In this document: piece after piece, positions 51,592-59,456 of the stretch
Layout: each line of letters begins with the position of its first letter
How positions within the stretch are numbered: position 1 is the stretch's first letter
From: Limnohabitans lacus
GTDB taxonomy: Bacteria; Pseudomonadota; Gammaproteobacteria; Burkholderiales; Burkholderiaceae_C
Assembly (NCBI RefSeq): GCF_030053395.1
Contig: NZ_JASGBH010000006.1
Location: 62,001-126,000 of the forward strand
Length of the DNA stretch: 64,000 bases
Direction: 5' to 3'
Position numbers and translations under genes: made by a program
Notes under the pieces: generated by a model
Seen by the model: only the letters and a program-made list of their open reading frames with translations
The model's database searches: none
What the model was told of the DNA's origin: nothing

Positions 51592-52038
51592 CTATTGAGG
51601 CGCGAGCGCTTGGCGCAACCGGCGGGCGTGGTCTTCCAGCACTTCTCGCGCTGGCTCTTTGCGGGGCCAGGTCAGGGTAATGCCGTCGCCTGAGTGGCGG
51701 GGCACCACGTGCATGTGGAAATGGAACACGGTTTGCTCACCCTCTTGGCCGTTGGCCTGCAGCAGCGTCAGACCCGGTGGGTCAAAGGTGATGGCTATGG
51801 CTCCTGCGACGTGGTGGGCGGTTCGCATCACGGCGGCGGCTTCTTCGGCACTCAGGTCCAACAGCGTGGCGGCATGTCGTTTGCTGGCCACCAGCACGTG
51901 GCCTGGGTTGACCTGGCCCAAATCCATGAAAGCCAGGGTCTGTTCGTCTTCAAAGACGATGGCCGCTGGGATCGCTCGGCTGATCAGGCGACAAAAGATG
52001 CATTGACCAGGTGGCGAAGTGTCAACAAAAAAGGGCAT
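51592..52038 (-). CDS. HIT-family nucleotide hydrolase
   Basis: 148 residues from ATG 52038 (GGAGG 5 bases upstream; an upstream ATG-like codon is rejected). The histidine triad is H106-x-H108-x-H110 in FHFHMHVVPRHSGD. CxxC near the N-terminus (QCIFCRLIS, C13 and C16) together with a distant His suggests a structural zinc as in Hint/HinT relatives. Hydrolyses adenylylated small molecules. Preceded on its strand by tRNA-Lys and a terminator. Confidence 0.92.
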   Translation of the reverse strand: MPFFVDTSPPGQCIFCRLISRAIPAAIVFEDEQTLAFMDLGQVNPGHVLVASKRHAATLLDLSAEEAAAVMRTAHHVAGAIAITFDPPGLTLLQANGQEGEQTVFHFHMHVVPRHSGDGITLTWPRKEPAREVLEDHARRLRQALAPQ

Positions 52039-52059
52039 GCATGCCTCCGGTGTAACCAA

Positions 52060-52101
52060 AGAAAAAAGCCACTTTGTGATGTGTCACAAAGTGGCTTTTT
52101 G
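52060..52101 (-). terminator. Rho-independent terminator after tRNA-Lys
   Basis: AAAAAGCCACTTTGTGA paired with TCACAAAGTGGCTTTTT around a 4-base loop, with a T-run on either strand. It starts 8 bases after the tRNA 3' end on the minus strand and lies ahead of the HIT gene. Confidence 0.92.
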
Positions 52102-52108
52102 CAATGGA

Positions 52109-52184
52109 TGGTGGGACCAGCGGGGGTCGAACCCACGACAAACGGATTAAAAGTCCGCTGCTCTACCAACTGAGCTATGGTCCC
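52109..52184 (-). tRNA. tRNA-Lys (TTT)
   Basis: 76 bases with encoded CCA. Acceptor arm GGGACCA / TGGTCCC, D-arm GCTCAGTTGGTAGAGC, anticodon arm CGGACTTTTAATCCG with anticodon TTT, T-arm GGGTTCGACCCC. All stems pair. Confidence 0.96.
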
Positions 52185-52327
52185 ACACGAAACCGTCGAT
52201 TATAGAGTGCCAAAGTGACCTTTTCCCCTCTGGCGCTGCAAATTTTCAAAGACCCATCACCGTGGATGGCGGTGTTGGGTGCGCCATGGCACGGAGGGCG
52301 ATGGAGCTTGTGTGTAGCCTTCGCGCA

Positions 52328-52708
52328 TCAAACCGGTGGGGTGAAAGCGGCGCGGCGTTCTGCTGCGCGATCAAGCTGGCGCGTGATGTTTCCGCAGACC
52401 AAATCGCACAGCGCAAAGACGGCCGGATCGGCAATTTTGTAATAGGCGCTGGTGCCGCGGCTTTCGCGCTCGACCAGGCCTTGCTGCGTCATCAAGGCCA
52501 GGTGGCGCGACACATTGGCGGCCGTGAAGCCACACATCTGGGCCAGCTCTCCGACATTGCGCTCGCCTGTGCGCAGGATGTTCAGGATTTGCAAACGCGT
52601 GGGTTCAGCCAAAACCTGAAAGTAAGCCGCGATTTCCGTCAAGGCGCCTTCGGGCAGCTGCTTCATGGGGATGCCCTCTGTCGGATCGGGTGTCGGGGTG
52701 TTTTTCAT
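52328..52708 (-). CDS. ArsR/SmtB-family regulator with three cysteines
   Basis: 126 residues. Winged HTH: VLAEPTRLQILNILRTGERNVGELAQMCG, with recognition helix FTAANVSRHLALMTQQGLVERES. Cysteines lie at C59 before the recognition helix and at C101 and C105 (CDLVC) in the last helix. This placement resembles the redox or sulfide sensors BigR/SqrR/YgaV, where one Cys from each region forms a disulfide or polysulfide bridge, though the spacing is not identical; metal sensing remains possible. It is divergent from the RND operon with 94 bases between and probably represses it. Confidence 0.88.
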   Translation of the reverse strand: MKNTPTPDPTEGIPMKQLPEGALTEIAAYFQVLAEPTRLQILNILRTGERNVGELAQMCGFTAANVSRHLALMTQQGLVERESRGTSAYYKIADPAVFALCDLVCGNITRQLDRAAERRAAFTPPV

Positions 52709-52802
52709 CGCAGGTCCTGTCGGTTGGCTTTTTTCATTGTATCATTAGATAATCAATCAATCAGTTAAATAAGCAAAAAGCAAATTACAAAAGGAAAAGA
52801 CG
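52709..52802. promoter_or_regulatory. AT-rich divergent control region between ArsR and the RND operon
   Basis: Markedly AT-rich against its surroundings. It contains ATTAGATAAT (arms ATTA/TAAT) and a tetranucleotide run AATCAATCAATCA at about 52750-52763. AAGGAAAAG supplies the ribosome site of the membrane fusion gene. An ArsR-type operator is expected here, but no long clean palindrome is present. Confidence 0.45.
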
Positions 52803-53861
52803 ATGATGCGAACCACCTTGCTTTCTTTGTCGGTCATGGCCGCTTTTGTGCCGCAGGGCTTGTTGTGGGCGGCCGACGCGCCACCCCTGAAGGTGATCAC
52901 CGTGCAGAGCACAGGCCAAACGCACAACGAAAGCACGGTGGACGCGGTGGTGGAAGCCGTGAGGCAAACCAGCTTGTCCACCCAGGTGGCCGGTGCGGTC
53001 GTGGCGCTGCACGTGAAGGCAGGTGACAGGGTTAGAGCAGGACAAGAGCTGCTGCGCATCGATGCCCGGGCCGCTCACCAAAACGTGATCGGTGCGGGTG
53101 CGCAGGTTGAGGCCGCCCAAGCCAATTTGGCGGTGGCAAGCAAAGAGCTCGAGCGCCAAAAACAACTGCTTCAAAAGCAATACATCAGCCAAGCTGCTTT
53201 TGACCGTGCCCAAGCGCAGTGGGATGCCGCAAAGGCCCAGCTCAAGGCATTGCAAGCCCAAAACAGTGCTGCCCAAACCCAGTCAGGCTTTTTTGTGGTG
53301 AATGCGCCCTATGCGGGTGTGGTGAGTGATGTGCCCGTCACTTTGGGCGACATGGCGATGCCAGGCCGGCCCTTGGTGACGGTGTACGACCCCACGGCCA
53401 TGCGCGTGACCGCTGCCGTGCCACAAGGCCTGTTGGCCGGTGTCCAAGCGCAGCCCAAAGGCGTGCGTTATGAATTTCCTGGTGTGACGGGTTACAGCAC
53501 GCCGCAGCTGGCTTCACAAATTCAGGTTTTGCCGTCCGTGGATCCGGTCACGCACACAGGGCAGATTCGCTTGAGCTTGCCCACTGGCATGGTTGGTGTG
53601 GCGCCGGGTGTGTTTGCGCGGGTGTGGTTGCCCGGTGCGGCAGCTGGCCAAGGCAGTGCTGAGCGAGTTTATTTGCCCACCAGTGCCATCGTGCGCCGTG
53701 CCGAGATGACCGGCGTGTACGTGTTGGACGCGCAGGGCAAACCCAGCTTGCGTCAGCTGCGCTTGGGTCAAACGTCTGGTGATCGCGTGGAGGTCTTGAG
53801 TGGTCTGCGTCCCAAGGACAAGGTGGCTGCTGAGCCGCAGTTGGCTGGCGCTGTGCGTTGA
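52803..53861 (+). CDS. RND efflux membrane fusion protein (HlyD/AcrA family)
   Basis: 352 residues. Signal peptide of about 22 residues, then the lipoyl half-motifs TQVAGAVVALHVKAGDRVRAGQELLRID and FVVNAPYAGVVSDVPVTLGDMAMPG around an alpha-helical hairpin (roughly residues 95-160, rich in Ala, Gln and Lys). The beta-barrel and membrane-proximal domains follow. Periplasmic adaptor between the RND pump and TolC partner in the same operon. Starts ATGATG; the first ATG is taken. The two ATGs differ by one residue only. Confidence 0.92.
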   Translation: MMRTTLLSLSVMAAFVPQGLLWAADAPPLKVITVQSTGQTHNESTVDAVVEAVRQTSLSTQVAGAVVALHVKAGDRVRAGQELLRIDARAAHQNVIGAGAQVEAAQANLAVASKELERQKQLLQKQYISQAAFDRAQAQWDAAKAQLKALQAQNSAAQTQSGFFVVNAPYAGVVSDVPVTLGDMAMPGRPLVTVYDPTAMRVTAAVPQGLLAGVQAQPKGVRYEFPGVTGYSTPQLASQIQVLPSVDPVTHTGQIRLSLPTGMVGVAPGVFARVWLPGAAAGQGSAERVYLPTSAIVRRAEMTGVYVLDAQGKPSLRQLRLGQTSGDRVEVLSGLRPKDKVAAEPQLAGAVR

Positions 53862-53873
53862 GCGGAGGTCCAC

Positions 53874-56800
53874 ATGACTGAACCCACAAACTTGAGCATT
53901 TCCGGCCGCATCGCGGCCATGTTTCAGAGCGCGCAGATCACGCCTTTGCTGGCGCTGGTGGCTTTGCTGCTGGGCATCTTCGCGGTGCTGGTGACGCCGC
54001 GTGAAGAAGAGCCCCAGATCAATGTGACCATGGCCAATGTGCTGGTGCCTTTCCCCGGTGCGGCCGTGCGCGATGTCGAGCAAATGGTGGCCATCCCGGC
54101 TGAGCAGGTGCTTTCAAAAATAGCGGGGGTGGAACACGTCATGTCGGTATCGCGCCCTGGCGTGGCCATCCTGACGGTGCAGTTCAAGGTGGGCGTGCCT
54201 CGCACCGAAGCCTTGGTGCGTTTGCACGACACCATCCGCGACAACGCGGACTGGTTGCCCAAGGGGCTGGGCGTGATGGAGCCTTTGGTCAAACCCAAGG
54301 GCGTGGACGATGTGCCGATCGTGACCTTGACCCTTTTCAGCAAAAGCCCTGATGCCAGTGCCTACAACCTGGAGCGCGTGGCGCACAGCATGGAAGCGGA
54401 CATCAAGCGCGTCAAAGGCACGCAAGATGTCCAGACCCTGGGTGGGCCTGATCGTGCGGTGCTGGTGCAGATCGAGCCCGAGCGCATGACCGGATACGGC
54501 ATCACGGTGCAAGACTTGCGCATGGCTTTGCAGTCGGCCAATATGGGTTTGCCTGTGGGCGAGTTGATCAGAGGCAACCAGAGCATCAGCATCGAGGCGG
54601 GCCCCCATTTGGCGCAAGCCAGCGATGTGGCCGATCTGGTGGTGGGTGTGCAAAGCGGCCGCCCGGTGTTTTTGAAAGACGTGGCCAAGGTGCAAGAAGG
54701 TCCATTGCCCGCCACGCGCTATGTGATGCATGGTCTGGGGCAGCAAGCCGGTGGCGGTGAATACCCTGCCGTGACGCTGACCATCACCAAAAAGCCGGGT
54801 GAAAACGCCATCGACGTCGCCAACGCCGTGATGGACCGTGTGGCTGCGCTGCGCGGCACGGTGATCCCCGATGAGGTGGAAGTGGCCGAAACCCGCAACT
54901 ACGGCAGCACGGCCAATGACAAAGCCCAAAAGCTGATCCAAAAGCTCCTGTTTGCCACCGCAGCGGTGGTGGCGCTGGTGTTCATCGCCTTGGGTAAGCG
55001 CGAAGCGGCCATCGTCGGCACGGCCGTGATCTTGACGCTCACCGTCACGCTGTTCGCCTCCTGGGCTTGGGGCTTCACGCTCAACCGCGTGTCGCTGTTT
55101 GCACTGATCTTCTCGATCGGCATTTTGGTGGACGATGCGATCGTGGTGGTGGAGAACATCCACCGCCATCAACAATTGTTCCCAGGCAAGACGCTGGTGG
55201 AGATCATTCCTGGGGCGGTCGATGAAGTGGGTGGCCCCACGATTTTGGCCACGCTGACGGTGATCGCTGCGCTCTTGCCCATGGCCTTTGTGAGCGGCTT
55301 GATGGGCCCCTACATGAGCCCGATCCCGATCAATGCCAGCATGGGCATGCTGCTGTCGCTGGCGATTGCCTTTGTGGTCACGCCCTGGTTGGCGCGCATC
55401 TGGATGAAGCCCGCCCATTCAGGCGATGTTCATGCTGCGCCCACCGGCTTGGCCGCCAAGCTGGGTCCTTTGTTCGAGCGCGTGTTCGAGCCCTTGCTGC
55501 ACAAGGAGCAGGGTGCACGCAACCGCAAACTCTTGGGCTTGGGCATTGCCGGTTTGATCGCTTTGTCTTTGGTCTTGCCGGCCACGGGCCTGGTGCTGCT
55601 CAAGATGCTGCCGTTTGACAACAAGTCGGAGTTTCAAGTGGTGGTGGACATGCCCGCAGGCACGCCGGTGGAAGAGACCGCCGCCGTGATGCGCGAGTTG
55701 GGCGCCCACCTGGCGCAGCAGCCCGAAGTGACCGATTACCAGTCCTATGCCGGCACATCGTCGCCGATCAACTTCAATGGGCTGGTGCGTCAGTACTACC
55801 TGCGCTCGGGCGGCGAGGTGGGCGATATGCAGGTCAAGCTGGTGGACAAGCACCACCGCTCGGACAAGAGCCACGTCATTGCCACCCGCTTGCGCCCCGA
55901 CTTGCAGGCCATCGGTCAGCGCTTCGGTGCCAATGTCAAAGTGGTCGAAATGCCGCCTGGCCCGCCCGTGATGGCGCCCATCGTGGCCGAGATTTACGGG
56001 CCAGATGCCGAAGGTCGCCGCAGCGTGGCCAAAGCGGTTCGGGCTGTCTTTGAGAAGACCGACAACGTGGTGGACGTGGACGACAGCAGCATTGCCCCCG
56101 CTCCTCGCAAGCTGCTGCTGGTGGACCGCCGCAAAGCCGCAGCGCTTGGCATTCCCCAGCAGGCCATCGTGACGACCTTGCGCGCGGGGCTGGCCGGTGA
56201 AGCCACCACCTATCTGCACGACGGCAGCAAGTACCCCACTGCGGCCTTGATCCAACTGCCCGCGGAAAGGCATGGCGATTTGTCGGCTTTGCTGCAGCTG
56301 ACGGTGCGCGGTGCCTCGGGCAAGTTGGTGCCGATCCGCGAGTTGGTGAGCATCAGCGACAGCGAACGTGAGCAGCCGGTGATCCACAAGGATTTGTTGC
56401 CGGTGAACTTCGTGACTGCCGACATGGCCGGCAAGCTCGACAGCCCTTTGTACGGCATGTTCCAGATGCGCAGTGCGATTCAGAAAATCCAGACGCCCGA
56501 TGCGCAAGGCCTGAACGAATATTTCATCAGCCAGCCCTCGGATGCCTGGCGCGGCTACGCCCTCAAGTGGGATGGCGAGTGGCAGATCACCTACGAAACC
56601 TTCCGCGACATGGGCGCTGCCTACGCGGTGGGCTTGGTGTTGATCTATTTGTTGGTGGTGGCGCAGTTTGGCTCCTACCTCACGCCGCTGATCATCATGG
56701 CGCCGATCCCCTTGACCATCATTGGCGTGATGCCAGGCCATGCCTTGTTGAATGCCCAATACACCGCCACCAGCATGATCGGCATGATCGCGCTGGCCGG

Positions 56801-57089
56801 CATCATCGTGCGCAATTCGATCTTGCTGGTGGACTTCATCAACCTGCAAGTCCAACAAGGCATGGCTTTCAAACGGGCCATTGTCGAGTCGGCCATCACC
56901 CGTGCACAGCCCATCATGCTCACGGGCGGTGCGGCCATGCTGGGCGCCTTCTTCATCTTGGATGACCCGATCTTCAATGGCCTGGCCATCTCGCTGATCT
57001 TTGGCATCTTTGTGTCCACCATCCTCACGCTGGTGGTGATTCCCACGCTGTACTACATGGCTTACCGCCGTCAGTACGAAACCCTTTGA
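53874..57089 (+). CDS. RND-family efflux permease (HAE/AcrB type)
   Basis: 1071 residues with the two-fold RND repeat: a first membrane helix (ITPLLALVALLLGIFAVLV), periplasmic loop, six-helix bundle, second loop (about residues 570-870) and second bundle. Proton-relay aspartates lie in TM4 (GILVDDAIVVVENIHRH), the pattern of drug/organic-solute pumps rather than metal exporters. Divergence from AcrB is clear in the loops (EEEPQINVTMANVLVPFPGAAVRDVEQMV resembles the small group of pumps next to rhodanese genes). Substrate unknown. Lies between the adaptor and a DUF2892 gene. Confidence 0.93.
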   Translation: MTEPTNLSISGRIAAMFQSAQITPLLALVALLLGIFAVLVTPREEEPQINVTMANVLVPFPGAAVRDVEQMVAIPAEQVLSKIAGVEHVMSVSRPGVAILTVQFKVGVPRTEALVRLHDTIRDNADWLPKGLGVMEPLVKPKGVDDVPIVTLTLFSKSPDASAYNLERVAHSMEADIKRVKGTQDVQTLGGPDRAVLVQIEPERMTGYGITVQDLRMALQSANMGLPVGELIRGNQSISIEAGPHLAQASDVADLVVGVQSGRPVFLKDVAKVQEGPLPATRYVMHGLGQQAGGGEYPAVTLTITKKPGENAIDVANAVMDRVAALRGTVIPDEVEVAETRNYGSTANDKAQKLIQKLLFATAAVVALVFIALGKREAAIVGTAVILTLTVTLFASWAWGFTLNRVSLFALIFSIGILVDDAIVVVENIHRHQQLFPGKTLVEIIPGAVDEVGGPTILATLTVIAALLPMAFVSGLMGPYMSPIPINASMGMLLSLAIAFVVTPWLARIWMKPAHSGDVHAAPTGLAAKLGPLFERVFEPLLHKEQGARNRKLLGLGIAGLIALSLVLPATGLVLLKMLPFDNKSEFQVVVDMPAGTPVEETAAVMRELGAHLAQQPEVTDYQSYAGTSSPINFNGLVRQYYLRSGGEVGDMQVKLVDKHHRSDKSHVIATRLRPDLQAIGQRFGANVKVVEMPPGPPVMAPIVAEIYGPDAEGRRSVAKAVRAVFEKTDNVVDVDDSSIAPAPRKLLLVDRRKAAALGIPQQAIVTTLRAGLAGEATTYLHDGSKYPTAALIQLPAERHGDLSALLQLTVRGASGKLVPIRELVSISDSEREQPVIHKDLLPVNFVTADMAGKLDSPLYGMFQMRSAIQKIQTPDAQGLNEYFISQPSDAWRGYALKWDGEWQITYETFRDMGAAYAVGLVLIYLLVVAQFGSYLTPLIIMAPIPLTIIGVMPGHALLNAQYTATSMIGMIALAGIIVRNSILLVDFINLQVQQGMAFKRAIVESAITRAQPIMLTGGAAMLGAFFILDDPIFNGLAISLIFGIFVSTILTLVVIPTLYYMAYRRQYETL

Positions 57090-57116
57090 TTTTTTAACCT
57101 CTCGGAGATCTTCATC

Positions 57117-57326
57117 ATGAAAACATGGCAAATCGTTCGCCTCGTCGCTGGCACTTTCATCCTTTTGTCCTTGGCGCTGGGCATCGAGGGCAGCCCGATT
57201 TTTGTGAGCCCTTGGTGGCTGGCCTTCACCGCCTTTGTGGGCGCCAACCTGCTGCAAAGTGCATTGACCCAGTGGTGCCTGATGGAAACCATCTTGCGCA
57301 AAATGGGCGTGCAGTCCGGTTGCTGA
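57117..57326 (+). CDS. DUF2892 small membrane protein (YgaP C-terminal domain-like)
   Basis: 69 residues with two hydrophobic segments (QIVRLVAGTFILLSLALGI and PWWLAFTAFVGANLLQSA) and a C-terminal CLMETILRKMG, the DUF2892 pattern. In E. coli YgaP the same hairpin is fused to a rhodanese domain. Here the rhodanese is a separate gene 1.4 kb downstream in the same operon. Inner-membrane; function may be to anchor or pass sulfane sulfur (inference). Confidence 0.88.
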   Translation: MKTWQIVRLVAGTFILLSLALGIEGSPIFVSPWWLAFTAFVGANLLQSALTQWCLMETILRKMGVQSGC

Positions 57327-57352
57327 TCTGTCCTCACTAAAGGAGTGAAACC

Positions 57353-58723
57353 ATGATCCCACGCACCCTGCTGGCGAGTGCTGTTTTGGCCTTGTGTGCC
57401 TCGACAGCTTTGGCCACCGACCTCATTCAGGTTTGGGAGGCGGCCCAAAAGCATGACCCTCAAGGCGCCATCAGCCAAGCCAGTCGTGCGGCGGGATCGG
57501 CCAAGCACGATCAGGCCAATGCCCTGTGGCGACCTGCGCTGGCTTTGTCAACGAGTGCGGGTTGGGCCAGTGCGCAAAGTCAGATGAATGGTGCGCAGTT
57601 TGTGATGCCCGGCGCAACGCCCATCCGTGGCTCGGGTTTTGCAACTTCCGTCAACGGGGGGGCAGCAACCCGCTGGGCGCTGAGTGCCAAGCAAGCGCTT
57701 TACAACCGAGAGCGCGAGGCCCAAAGTGCGCAGTTGGATTTGGCCGCTCAGGCCAGTGAACACGAATGGCAGTTGGCCCAGCAAGACTGGATGCTGCAGA
57801 CCACGCAACGTTACTTTGACGTGGTGCTGGCAGAGCAGCGTCTGGCGCTGATTGAGCAGCAGCAATTGGCCGTCAACAAGGCGCTGACCGAAGCCAAAGA
57901 CCGCTTTGCCATCGGAGACGCCCCCGTCACCGACACCCATGAAGCCACAGCTCGTGCACAAGCGCTCAGTGCACAGGCCATTGCCGCACGCAACGAGCGG
58001 GACATGGCCCGCCAGGTGTTGACCGACGTGACCGGTTTTCCGCTTGCGGCCATGACCCTGAAAGCGCCCAAGCGTTCTGATGTGCTGGGCGAATCCGATG
58101 CCCTTTCGGTCTGGCTGCAAAAAGCCGAACAGGGCAACCCCATGATGGCGCTGCAGCAAGTTCAGGACAAAGTGGCGCAGCAAGAGGTGCGCAAGCATGC
58201 TGCCTTGGCTGCGCCTACGCTGGACTTGGTGGCGCAAGCCTCACGCGATCGCATCAGCGGTACGGGCGATTTTGGCGCAGCCAGCAACACGCAAAACCAG
58301 CAGATGGTGGGCGTGATGTTGAATGTGCCGCTGTACACCGGGGGCTGGCGCAGTGCCAAGCTGCAAGAAGCCACGCACTTGCAAACCAAAGCGCAGGCCG
58401 AGTTGGAGCGTACCCGCTTGCAGGTCAGCCAGATGACCCGTGCGGCTTGGCTTGCCGTGCAAAGTGGACAAGCACGCATTGCTGCACTTGAGGCGGCCGA
58501 CAAGGCCAGCCAGGCCCGACTCGACGCCACCCAGTTGGGCCGTCAGGTGGGCGATCGCACCACGCTGGATTTGCTCAATGCACAAAACGACGCCAGTGCC
58601 GGACAACTGACATTGCTGCAAGCGCGCATTGATCTCTTGATGGGGCAGTTGCGTTTGCATGCCTTGGCGGGCCAACTGGACGCGCAAAAACTTCAAGCCG
58701 TGAACGCAGCACTTCAGCGTTGA
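57353..58723 (+). CDS. TolC-family outer membrane efflux protein
   Basis: 456 residues. Signal peptide of about 21 residues (LLASAVLALCASTALA). Two OEP repeats with long coiled-coil helices: DLIQVWEAAQKHDPQGAISQA, QRYFDVVLAEQRLALIEQQQLAVNKALTEAKDRFAIGDAPVTD (in two blocks) and, in the second half, SGQARIAALEAADKASQARLDATQLGRQVGDRTTLDLLNAQNDA (in two blocks). Forms the outer-membrane channel for the RND pump. It precedes the rhodanese gene by 32 bases. Confidence 0.92.
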   Translation: MIPRTLLASAVLALCASTALATDLIQVWEAAQKHDPQGAISQASRAAGSAKHDQANALWRPALALSTSAGWASAQSQMNGAQFVMPGATPIRGSGFATSVNGGAATRWALSAKQALYNREREAQSAQLDLAAQASEHEWQLAQQDWMLQTTQRYFDVVLAEQRLALIEQQQLAVNKALTEAKDRFAIGDAPVTDTHEATARAQALSAQAIAARNERDMARQVLTDVTGFPLAAMTLKAPKRSDVLGESDALSVWLQKAEQGNPMMALQQVQDKVAQQEVRKHAALAAPTLDLVAQASRDRISGTGDFGAASNTQNQQMVGVMLNVPLYTGGWRSAKLQEATHLQTKAQAELERTRLQVSQMTRAAWLAVQSGQARIAALEAADKASQARLDATQLGRQVGDRTTLDLLNAQNDASAGQLTLLQARIDLLMGQLRLHALAGQLDAQKLQAVNAALQR

Positions 58724-58755
58724 ACGGATCCCGATCACTTTCCATCCACCTTCAC

Positions 58756-59043
58756 ATGACCACTTCATCTTCGACCCCATTGATCATCGATGTTCGTTCG
58801 CCGGGCGAATTCGCGACCGGCCACGTGCGGGGTTCGGTTAACGTTCCTTTGGACCGTTTGGCCGACGACATTGCCAAGGCGGTGCCCGACAAATCGGCGC
58901 CAGTGATTTTGTGCTGTGCCTCGGGCGGCCGCTCGGGCATGGCCTGCAGCTTCATGCAGCAAATGGGCTACCAACAAGTCACCAACGGCGGCTCTGCAGG
59001 CGCCGTGTCCATGCAATGCGGCTTGCCGATTGACCGTTTGTGA
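58756..59043 (+). CDS. Cytosolic single-domain rhodanese
   Basis: 95 residues from ATG 58756. Rhodanese text: LIIDVRSPGEFATGHVRGSVNVPLDRL and the active-site loop CCASGGRSGMACSFMQQMGY with the persulfide-forming cysteine C54. No signal peptide. Transfers sulfane sulfur between thiols. The location inside an ArsR-controlled efflux operon suggests a role in persulfide or polysulfide handling. No obvious ribosome site is seen; translation may depend on the preceding tolC gene. Confidence 0.88.
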   Translation: MTTSSSTPLIIDVRSPGEFATGHVRGSVNVPLDRLADDIAKAVPDKSAPVILCCASGGRSGMACSFMQQMGYQQVTNGGSAGAVSMQCGLPIDRL

Positions 59044-59064
59044 TTCAACCCTGAAAGAAATCCC

Positions 59065-59418
59065 ATGAGCACGTTTGATCACCCCACCTTGATCCAGAAC
59101 ATCAACCACTCATTGGCTGGCTTGCGTAAAGCTCAACCGGAAGCGATGCAAGGATTTGGCCAGCTGGCCAAATCGGCCATGGCCGAAGGTGCTGTGAGTG
59201 AAAAGCACAAAGAGTTGATCGCATTGGCCATTGGCATCACCCAGCATTGCTCAGGGTGCATCGGCTTTCACGTCAAGGCTTTACGCCGCCTAGCTTGCAC
59301 ACGCCAGGAGTTGGAAGAAATGCTCACCGTTTGCGTATACATGGGCGGCGGCCCGGCCTTGATGTACACGGCCGAAGCGCTGGCCGCATGGGATGCATTC
59401 GCGCCTGCTCAGGCGTGA
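59065..59418 (+). CDS. Carboxymuconolactone decarboxylase / AhpD-like protein
   Basis: 117 residues, AhpD-like fold. The CxxC with proximal His is C62-SG-C65 in TQHCSGCIGFHVKALRR, the redox-active arrangement of AhpD rather than of true carboxymuconolactone decarboxylase. EKHKELIALAIGI and MLTVCVYMGGGPALMYTAEAL also match the family. Probably a thiol peroxidase or disulfide reductant partner. Ends the RND operon at a hairpin. Confidence 0.88.
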   Translation: MSTFDHPTLIQNINHSLAGLRKAQPEAMQGFGQLAKSAMAEGAVSEKHKELIALAIGITQHCSGCIGFHVKALRRLACTRQELEEMLTVCVYMGGGPALMYTAEALAAWDAFAPAQA

Positions 59419-59427
59419 AAGTGCAAA

Positions 59428-59455
59428 GCCCCTGACGTCTCGCACGTCAAGGGGC
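59428..59455. terminator. Hairpin between the AhpD-like and DUF3422 genes
   Basis: GCCCCTGACGT and ACGTCAAGGGGC pair with one mismatch around CTCGC. It lies between two convergent genes. No T-run follows on the plus strand and only a short one on the minus strand, so it is moderately supported as a terminator. Confidence 0.55.
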
Positions 59456-59456
59456 A

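Noticed and set aside
53874..57089. Heavy-metal RND exporter (CusA/CzcA type)
   Set aside because: TM4 has the DDAIVVVEN pattern of organic-solute pumps, and no methionine or histidine metal pathway is apparent.
54114..57362. Two long minus-strand open frames opposite the RND permease
   Set aside because: They mirror the GC-rich third positions of the permease gene and contain His/Gln-rich, motif-free translation.
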